The position numbers and the translations under genes are program-made. Positions 55,986-64,000 of a stretch of 64,000 nt of DNA are shown piece by piece. Every line of letters begins with the position of its first letter. Within the stretch, counting starts at the first letter, position 1. This stretch comes from Torymus aiolomorphi (taxonomy: Eukaryota; Arthropoda; Insecta; Hymenoptera; Torymidae), in NCBI GenBank assembly GCA_036365515.1, contig CM070875.1:89542128-89606127 (forward strand), written 5' to 3'. The notes beneath the pieces were generated by a model. It saw only the letters and a list, made by a program, of their open reading frames with translations, had not been told where the DNA came from and did no database searches.

Positions 55986-56025
55986 GTCCCTGAGGAGGAG
56001 CCGGAGCGGGCTCGAAACGTTGGAC
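55986..56025 (+). ncRNA. Hammerhead-ribozyme-like motif of the Penelope element
   Basis: GTCC, CTGAGGA, stem II GAGCC/GGCTC, GAAAC, GTT, GGAC: all invariant hammerhead core words (CTGANGA and GAAA, with an NUH-type cleavage triplet GTT), a 4-bp stem I (GTCC/GGAC) and a 5-bp stem II. Stem III is just ACGT and self-complementary, so activity would probably need a dimer, as reported for Penelope-type hammerheads. Activity unproven. Confidence 0.6.
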
Positions 56026-57694
56026 AATGTGGTGGTGGTGGGCAGTCAGATCGTCCTTTGCTAACAGAGTTTTTTCCAGGTTTTAATTAAGTTTTTATTT
56101 CAGATTCTGCGGGGGTGATTATAAATAAGGGCAATCTGACTGCAATAAATATTAATTATTTTAATTTAATTTGTAAGACTGTAAGACCGATAGAAAAATT
56201 CTTATCAGTTGATAAATAAAATTTTCATTTATTTCAATTATTTTGAATTTGAATTTAGAGAAAACACCTTCGAGTTTTTATATGAAAGCTATACCGAGAA
56301 TAAATTAATTTAAGGCAACATTCAGGTCCTGTACAGGCTGCCTGATTTGCCTGTACAGGCTAACAGATAGCTTAACGTACATTTTTTTATAATTATAGAA
56401 AAATAGAATATATTTAAAGTCTAGCTTTAAATAAGTATTTAACGTGCATCAAAAATTAATTTTAAGGTAACCTGATCAGGGCCCGTTTCGCACATTGTCG
56501 CACGCCTGGGTCCGGCCATTCTGACTGTACAGGGTCTACATAATATAACCGACAGGCCTGGATCAATTTTCACTCGGGATACAGTATAGCATGACGCTCT
56601 TCTCCGACGGCTCGTCTCATTGTGCACTCCAAGCCTTTTTTTTTTATATGAAAACTACGAGGCAGAATGTAAAACTCTTATCTAAAGACTCCCTGACTTT
56701 TTATTATTTAGCATGGGATTATTCTTATAAGAGCAGAAATAATCCAACAATACATTAAATTCCTATCGACGTATTTTTAAAATTCATTTAATCAAATTTC
56801 CAAATCATTATGTTTATTAATATAAATACGGAAAAAAACCAGTAAATTCTACATTTTACACAGTTGATTTAATTGTATAAAAACAAGTTTATTTTACTTT
56901 CATAAGAATCAGTAGAAACTGCTTTAAAAAAAGTAGAATTCACTTTTTAGTAAAGTAAGATTGCCATTATGCTTTGATATGCATTTCATATAAACAGTAG
57001 TTTTTACTACTTTAAAACTTCTTAAAAAAAGTTGATTTTACTGATTTTTCAATGCTATTTCTATTTTTTCCTTATCCAGTTGATTTAACTTGTGCAAAAT
57101 AGCAACATTAATGGTTTTTTTTCCGTGAAACAAATATTATTACTTGAGTATTTCTTTGCTCAGTAGGTAAGCAATAAAGGGAATGGTTTCATTATTTAAT
57201 AGTGGTAACGCCATCTCTGAAATGTTCGAGACACATCATATCAAGTGAACAAACCTATCTTTTCGGCGGTGCGCGTAGCTTACTCTCTGCCACGCGCCGA
57301 TTGGCGGATCCAAAAGACGAGCTGTTCTACTCAACGGCCAATTCTCCTCATCGGCCTAGGCAAAGAAGATAGACGTAAATAGAAGCGCAAAGCGGATAGG
57401 GAGACTGAGGCACCCCGAAGAAGTACGCACCCCGACCACGCGCAGCGCGGCAGTCAATTTCTAAATGCTGCGGGAACAGCTGATGCGCGGCCGGAAACAC
57501 ACCACCCATACCGGCTGCAATGGTAACACGACGTACTTCGTACGTAACATTGCAAAATTATTATTTACAAAGATCTGTTATTGCTATTGCAATAACAAAA
57601 ACCATAAATAAAAACAAATTAATCTTAAACTGATACCCCTAAACCAAAATGGGGGACAACTTATATATAACATACATGAAATAAATTCACGTGA

Positions 57695-57770
57695 ACTCCG
57701 TTCGTCCTGTGGATAGCGCGCATGCTTACTGTCTTTTTGGTGCGGGTTCAAATTCATTATCGGATTTTTT
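57695..57770 (+). other. tRNA-like module in the left arm of unit B
   Basis: GTCCTGTGGATAGCGC resembles a D-arm/A-box and GCGGGTTCAAATTC a B-box; the anticodon region is disordered. A mirrored copy is at about 58546-58605 on the minus strand. Degenerate, so not a functional tRNA. Confidence 0.5.
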
Positions 57771-58545
57771 TTATATATATTAATAAGTATAATAAGATTA
57801 TTATTTCTGCTGATTTGAAAATAACGTGAAAATTAAAAAATTTTTGAACAGGTTTCCGCACTACCTTGGCGGTACTGTTCAAAGCGCGTTGGATTTTTTT
57901 TTGTTTTATTTACAAATTATTATATAAAATAATTTAAAAATACTTCAATACAATTTCATGACATATAGAAATTGTATTAAATTATTCAATAATCTTTTTT
58001 GTATTTTATGTACTTCTGCTATGATTATTATGATAAATAATAATATATTATTAATATTTAGTATTCTTAATTACCATTAGTTAACTGTATAAATTATGTA
58101 AAACAACAACAATAAAAATCTAACGTAAAATACCTCTAAACAATATAACAGTTGAATAAAAAACAAATCAGATAAAAAAAATTCATCTTTTCAAAATTAT
58201 TTTAAAAGGTCGAGTGTAAGTTATTTTTTAAGCTAAATACCTATAGGAAAAATTCTTTATTTCCTTTAAATTATTATTTTTCTTTACTTCACAGTTTTAT
58301 TTACAATGGTTATTTAAAAATATTATTCATGTATTCTATATGATTTCTCATGAAATAGTATTGAAGTATTTTTATAATGATTTTATATAACAATTCGTAA
58401 ATAAAACAAGAATTATCCAACATTTTTTATATACGGGAGTGCGAAAAAACTTCAGAAATTTTACTGTTATTTTTAAATCGGCAGAAAATAACAATCTTAT
58501 TATACTATATTAATATGTATAAAAAAAAAACCGATAATGGATTTG

Positions 58546-58605
58546 AACCCGCACCAAAAAGATAGCAAGCATGCGCGCTATCCACAGGACCAACGGAGTT
58601 CACGT
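58546..58605 (-). other. tRNA-like module in the right arm of unit B
   Basis: Inverted copy of 57695-57770: GGATTTGAACCCGCACC on the plus strand is the complement of the B-box side, and GCGCTATCCACAGGAC of the A-box side. Confidence 0.5.
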
Positions 58606-58944
58606 GGATGTATTACATGTATGTAATATATAAGGTTTTCCCCCATTTGGGTTTAGGGATATGAGTTTAAGATTAATTTGTTTTTATTTATGGTTTTTGT
58701 TATAGCAATAGCAATAACAGATCTTTGTAAATAATAATTTTGCAATGTTACGTACGAAGTACGTCGTGTTACCATTGCAGCCGGTATGGGTGGTGTGTTA
58801 CCGGCCGCGCATCAGCTGTTTCCGCAGCATTTAGAAATTGACTGCCGCGCTACGCGTGGTCGGGGTGCGTACTTCTTCGGGGTGCCTCAATTTCCCTGCA
58901 GGCTTTGCGCTTCTATTTACGTCTATCTTCTTTGGCCTAGGCTC

Positions 58945-58952
58945 AAAGATTA
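58945..58952 (+). repeat. Right 8-bp direct repeat AAAGATTA
   Basis: Abuts GGCCTAGGCTC; identical to 11960-11967. Confidence 0.65.
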
Positions 58953-59118
58953 TGTTCAAGCAACGAATATAGACGCATATAGAAGCGTACTTCAGATGGG
59001 GGGCGAGGACGAAAAAAAATTAGTTCCGCCTTGACCGAGTGGTGGCGCTAGCATTGACTTTGTGTGCTTTTGTTCTGCGAATCGCGGCTGGCGGCTCGGA
59101 GGCTCGCGCGCGCGCGCC

Positions 59119-59262
59119 GGGCCCTTTCTACATATGTGTGTTCTGTCCGTTCTAGACAACTTCTCTCTATGTCTGTTTCTGTCTTACATAAACGGAACAG
59201 ATCTATGTGTCTTTGTCGGGAACACACAGAACACACAGAACACACATATGTAGAAAGGCCCC
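59119..59262. mobile_element. Small inverted-repeat element
   Basis: CCTTTCTACATATGTGTG at 59123 is mirrored by CACACATATGTAGAAAGG ending at 59259, with arms of about 26 bp and a ~90-base loop. GAACACACA is repeated three times beside the right arm. The GC-rich flank is part of a short island at 59040-59120. Confidence 0.75.
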
Positions 59263-59299
59263 CGTTCACGGTGATCCGAGCGCAGGGACCGTAAAGCAT

Positions 59300-59890
59300 G
59301 ACTGCATGATGATTTGCAACTTGAAATGTTATAAAACTTTTTTATAAATAACAATTTAATAATGATGAAATAAAATTTAATATATACAAATCAATTATAT
59401 AAAATATTATTAAAAGTTAATAAAGTCTTACAATTATTTGATTAAAAAAATAATAATTGAAAGAAATAAAAAAGATATAAATTGTTATAGTTATTTAACT
59501 TGATATATCATATCACTTTTCGACTGTATGCAACCATTGTATTAATTATCGTATTCACTGTTAATTAATATATTGTGTATCAAGGGTGTAACGTTGGATT
59601 TAGCAGACCAAGTATTTATAAGTACAAGTCGAACGCAAGTTAGCACGAGCCTATAAGGTAAGTGCGTTTCGCAAGCCGCACACAAATCCTGCAAACTCGC
59701 GATATAAAAAAGCCCACTAGCCCTTGGGTGAACATGATATTATGTTTTCTGACAGTTTATAATCTTCGAGATTCTCGTTCTTAAAAATTAACGGTTTTTC
59801 AACACAGATCACTAGGGCCTATTGCCCCTATATAGGTACTCAATTTATTTATCATAATCAATGTATAAATAAAGGTTTGAGAAGAAAGGC
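59300..59890. other. AT-rich spacer, no gene recognised
   Basis: Only short frames and no repeat structure were noticed. Confidence 0.45.
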
Positions 59891-59896
59891 GAGGGG

Positions 59897-60183
59897 GTAT
59901 CAAGGAGCGCGGGAGCGCTCCGAAGGCAAGTATAGAAGAGCCTTAGGAGTGACCGCGCGATGATATACATTGAAATGGATGTACGAGAAAATCAATGCAC
60001 TTATATACCTATTGCGTTAGTTTCAACTATATAACATATCCCTCTTAATCGAAAGCCATTTCATTACTCTACACAAATCAAAAGATTTTATTTAAAAAGT
60101 TTATCTCGTTTAAAAGATATAGAGAGCTGAATTTTTTTATGTCCACTTTCCGATTCTAAATTTTCTCCATAGTTTCAGACTCT
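59897..60183 (+). repeat. Dispersed 280-bp repeat, copy 2
   Basis: Same start (TATCAAGGAGCGCGGG) and hairpin as 10406-10690, sharing ATACATTGAAATGGAT and AATCGAAAGCCATTTCATTAC. Confidence 0.7.
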
Positions 60184-60218
60184 CATCCGGTGTTGCGACT
60201 TCCTGTCACGTGACCTAC

Positions 60219-60424
<206 letters not shown>

Positions 60425-60502
60425 TATAGATATACATCCCTATAGTATTTCGGTGTCGTATCGGTGTCAGGCATACCGTAGAGAATGACTCTATAGTAAT
60501 AG

Positions 60503-60540
<38 letters not shown>

Positions 60541-60959
60541 GTTTCAATAATCATCAAAGATCTGAGGAAGTCGACTGACGAAAAGAATAAAAGATTTATT
60601 TACGAGCATCAATGAGGCAACAACATTTTTTAGATAAGTATTAAAATGACTAAATGTTAAATAGTAATTTTTTTAAAGAATTGATACTTTGTGAAAATTT
60701 TTATTTACAGATAAGTAGTCAAGAAAATTTTTTCGGAGTCATTAAAATTTGATGAGCAGCTGATGTATCAAACTATAAGGAGAAAAATTTAATCTTATAA
60801 GGTAAGGTAAAACAGCATTATGTCAACAATTTTTTTTGTTTAATTAAAATTATAAAGTTAATTTTATTTTTTTTATTCTAGGTTAGGTTGTGTTATTTAT
60901 ATAAATCTAAGTGAAATAGAATAGGACTGTGCCATTAATATTACTATACCAATTACAGA

Positions 60960-62335
60960 AACAGTGATTTTATTGAAATACAAAGAGCAAGAGTTATTGA
61001 AGAACAGAAGTACTGGTTATAGAAAAAAGAATAGTAAATGCGAAAGATGAATTATGGCGTACGAAATTTCTAAATGAAATATATAAAAAATACAGTTTTC
61101 AATGGAGTAGAAGTATAGTAGATATATATTTTTTATATATATTACAATATAATTTATGATGCCGATTTGAAATTATATACTACAATATAATTTATGATGC
61201 CGATTTGAAATATTGGTCTGAGCGTTGGTTTAGAAAGCATCGTGTCATCTTTAAAAAACTTAGCCGATATCAGTGTTGTGCATATTTATTCAAGTGCCAA
61301 TGAAAAAATTATGTCTAATGAACATGGAAATACGAAAAAGGGTAAAAATGATGTGTTATTGTGAAAATTTCAAGGAATGAAAGTGCTCAGTTAATCTGTT
61401 TTATGATTTTCTCACGGTAGGAGATGTCAAAATGTTTCAGAGACGTTTTAGTATATATTTATTTTTTCTATACAAGATTCAGATAATAATAATGCTTAAT
61501 TCATCAACTGGTTGTGTTTGTTTTTAATTTTACAAGATTATGTTAAAATATAGTAGCGGTATGATGTGTTAAATGAAGTGTGTAATTTAGAACCTCTACT
61601 TAAAATCAGAATTTAAAATATTGGTCAAAGCCTTGGTTAAAAAAACAGGATTTTTGTCTATACTTCAAGAAACTTAGTCGATATTAGTGCTGTTCTGTTG
61701 TAAATATTTACTTAAACACCAATTAAAAGATTATGCCAAATGAACATTAAAATACAAAAAAAAGAAAAAATAATAGGTTATTGTTGTGAAAATTTCAACA
61801 AATAAAAATGCTCAGTTAATCTAATGTTATAATTTTCTCACGATGGGAGACGTCAAAATGTTTCAGAGAAGTTCTCAGCAATTCTTAGTTCATAAACTGA
61901 TTGTTTTTAATTTTACAAGATGTGTGGCAATCATGGATAATTCAATGAATAATTATATTAAGATGTTTTACATTTTCTACTATAAAAGAATGTCGAGAAA
62001 CCTTTTTTGGCTCAATGATTCTTAGTTCATAAACTTTTGTTTTTAATTTTGTAAGATGTGTCTGATCGGTTCTTAATTCAAGTGGTTTATATTGAAAACT
62101 TCAACGAATCCAAGTTTTGAAAATTATTATTTTATAACTAATGATTGGCTTATGGTGAGGGGCGCCAAATGTTTCAGTGGAGCCATCTGTTCTATGAATA
62201 TATGAGCAAGATATTGTTATTGAAGAACAGAAGTACTGGTTATGGAAAAAAAGTGAATTGTACAATGCTAAAGATGAATTATGGCGTATGAAATTCATTT
62301 CTAATACAGTTGTCAAAGTCGAATAGAAGTCTAGA
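60960..62335 (+). repeat. Degenerate direct repeats of ~450-600 bp
   Basis: AAATATTGGTCnnAGCnTTGGTT with AAACTTAGnCGATAT, AATGCTCAGTTAATCT and GGAGAnGTCAAAATGTTTCAGAGA occurs at 61207-61445 and 61617-61870, with traces near 62140. GTTATTGAAGAACAGAAGTACTGG occurs at 60992 and 62217. Short frames inside are not supported. Confidence 0.7.
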
Positions 62336-62339
62336 TATT

Positions 62340-63000
62340 TTATATTAACTTTATGTCACAAGTGCACGTAGTGTATTTGGAACGGCTGATCAGAGGAACA
62401 TAATATTAAATAGAATTAGAATATATGATATATGCCATTATTATAATATTTGAATAAAACATGAGAAGAATAATGATTTAAAAATGTGTTAAAAGTTTGA
62501 AATCAGTCTGATCAGTTGAAAATAATCTCAAATATGAAATAAGACTGCCATATATTTTATTTTATCATGATAATTTTTTAAAAGATTTGAAACAGATGAT
62601 TGAAAATAATAAAGATAAATACAATAAGATTGCTCGTCAAAGTGAAATAGAAGTTTAAATATTTTTTAAAATACATATTCCGAACAACATTTTTATTGAT
62701 ATTTTTATGTTTATGGGTTATTTTCATGAATTTGTCAAAATTAAATCGAACAAGTATGCTACATTAGAAAGTTTTATTAAATATAATTATAATTAACTAC
62801 GAAATTCATAACTTATAGGCAAGTGTACATTATCATTCATTGCAAATTCTTTAATTTATTAATCATATAACTTTACAATTAATAGTATTGTTAATTAATC
62901 ATCATACCTAAGAAAATACACGTTTGATTATATTATTTCAAAAAATTTTACAATGTAATCACTTTATCGAGCTCCTTGAAGAAACATTCAAATTTAAAAC
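62340..63000. other. AT-rich sequence, no gene recognised
   Basis: No ORF or repeat of note was seen. Confidence 0.45.
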
Positions 63001-63004
63001 TTTT

Positions 63005-63850
63005 GTGAATAACAATACTACCATTTAATAATGATATTAAAAATATCCTATAATAAACTCTCGTAACGTTATCACACTATGTAATTATTATTTTCTCTCC
63101 AAAAGTTGTGAAATCTATCTAAAAAACTTTTTACAAAATTTTAAACTAAGGCAAGTATTAGTCTCTCTCTCCCTCACCTCTCTCTCCTCTCCCTCTCTCA
63201 ACATCTGTTAAACTAAGTACCAAAAACTTTAATGAGAGCTTAAATATTTTTTAAAACAATCAACACGTTTTTTAAAAGCTAACTTTTTAAGTACGTTCTA
63301 ACAACAATTTGTCTAGTCCTTCTAATTCTTCTAGTCTCATCTATTCAATAAGCACTCTGTACAAATGGTCATAATTTTTTTCATGATTGTACAAATAAAT
63401 AATACCATTTAAAATAATGATATTAAAAATATACTATAATAAACTCTCGTAACGTTATCACACTATGTAATTATTATTTTCTCTTCAAAAATTGTGAAAT
63501 CTATCTAAAAAAGCTTTTTACAAAAGTTTAAACTAAGGCAAGTATTAGTCTCTCTCTCCCTCCCCTCTCCCTGCTTTTCTCTCTCTCCCTCCCTCTCTTT
63601 CTCCCCTGTCTCTCTCGACCTCTCTCTCTTCCCTCCCCTCTCTCTCCCTCGCGCCCATAACATCTGTCAAACTGAGTAACAAAAACTTTAATGAGAGCTT
63701 AAATATTTTGTTAAAACAATGAACACGTTTTTTAAAAGCTATTTTTTTAAGTACGTTTTAATAACAATTTGTCTAGTCCTTTTAATTCTTCTAGTCTCAT
63801 CTATTCAATAAGCACTCTCTACAAATGGTAATAATTTTTTCATGACTGTA
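63005..63850 (+). repeat. Tandem duplication of ~400 bp with an expanding CTCTCC tract
   Basis: Copies 63015-63395 and 63395-63850 share TAATAAACTCTCGTAACGTT, GGCAAGTATTAGTCTCTCTC and CAACAATTTGTCTAGTCCTT. The pyrimidine tract is short in copy 1 and much longer in copy 2. Confidence 0.85.
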
Positions 63851-64000
63851 CAAATAATCTTAATAACTGAAAACTTTCTTTTCGAAAAAATTAATTACAA
63901 AAAAAAACAAGAAGAAAAATGAAAAGTTCATGCAAAACTTATATGCTAACAAAACTAAATTATTTTTACTATTTCTCTAAACCACTGTTAAGTTGCTTTG

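Larger units (their letters stand above)
55654..56225 (+). mobile_element. 5'-truncated Penelope-like element with 14-bp target duplication
   Basis: The inserted 544 bases (55668-56211) are flanked by ATAAATAAAATTTT at 55654-55667 and 56212-56225. The left giant arm is uninterrupted at the equivalent site, confirming a later insertion. It comprises the end of the GIY-YIG endonuclease ORF, a TATA-containing region (GTATATAAGG about 55951) and a hammerhead-like core. Confidence 0.8.
53440..57361 (-). repeat. Right inverted arm of the giant palindrome
   Basis: Reverse complement of the left arm 11968-15975, ending CTCATCGGCCTAGGC. It carries a Penelope fragment absent from the left arm and lacks the left arm's insertions. 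Confidence 0.85.
57354..58944. mobile_element. Foldback unit B, ~1.6 kb, sharing the GCCTAGGC terminus
   Basis: Arms 57354-57880 and 58435-58944 are inverted copies: AAGAAGATAGACGTAAATAG at 57365 is mirrored near 58914-58933; GAAGTACGTCGTGTTACC-type words at about 57525 are mirrored near 58757. The left end overlaps the right end of the giant arm at GCCTAGGC; the right end is the composite's right terminus. No ORF is supported. Confidence 0.75.

Noticed and set aside
59048..59299. Overlapping ORFs around the GC-rich hairpin
   Set aside because: Frames on both strands follow the inverted repeat and the ACACAGAAC short repeats.

Overview
The window looks like arthropod, most probably insect, nuclear DNA. 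It is AT-rich and intron-bearing, packed with eukaryotic transposons (Polinton/Maverick, BEL/Pao, a Jockey-type LINE, a Penelope-like element, a FLYWCH/MULE transposase) and long microsatellites. Species cannot be fixed from the sequence. I see no ordinary single-copy host gene. Nearly everything is mobile-element sequence in various states of decay.

Region 1 (1-8.2 kb) is a GC-richer Polinton (Maverick), all genes on the + strand. In order: a partial conserved Polinton protein (open at the window edge), a DDE integrase with chromodomain, a penton-like minor capsid protein, a basic adenovirus-core-like protein broken by an amber codon, a double-jelly-roll major capsid protein split by a frameshift, a conserved protein with two nonsense codons, and an adenovirus-type cysteine protease with all four active-site residues. 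After a repeat-rich spacer come an unrecognised NLS-bearing gene (7003-7859) and a 54-codon gene that has a CCAAT/TATA promoter and a textbook replication-dependent histone 3' stem-loop (8191-8206). DNA polymerase B and the packaging ATPase are not in the window and may lie to the left. The lesions show this copy is inactive.

Region 2 (8.3-11.95 kb) holds simple repeats and hairpin MITEs.

Region 3 (11,968-58,944) has the form of one ~47 kb composite insertion. Both ends carry the 11-bp inverted terminus GAGCCTAGGCC and are flanked by the 8-bp direct repeat AAAGATTA. It contains long inverted arms (11,968-15,975 against 53,440-57,361) and a second, shorter foldback unit (57,354-58,944) fused through a shared GCCTAGGC. 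Nested inside are a BEL/Pao fragment (15.97-18.1 kb), a spliced FLYWCH/MULE transposase pseudogene (23.8-29.1 kb, minus), several MITEs, a Jockey-like LINE (34.8-48.8 kb, minus) whose ORF1 is interrupted by a 9.5 kb repeat-rich insertion (38,796-48,321, TT target duplication), and a Penelope fragment in one arm with a 14-bp target duplication. A satellite built on TTATTTAAATAATT plus AAGTAGGCGGGG sits at the centre of both giant palindromes.

Region 4 (58.9-64 kb) has a small foldback, the second copy of a 280-bp dispersed repeat, a ~200-bp (CA)n tract, and degenerate direct repeats with no convincing gene.

Method limit: everything was read by eye. Arm boundaries are good to roughly 10-30 bases unless a terminal motif is quoted.
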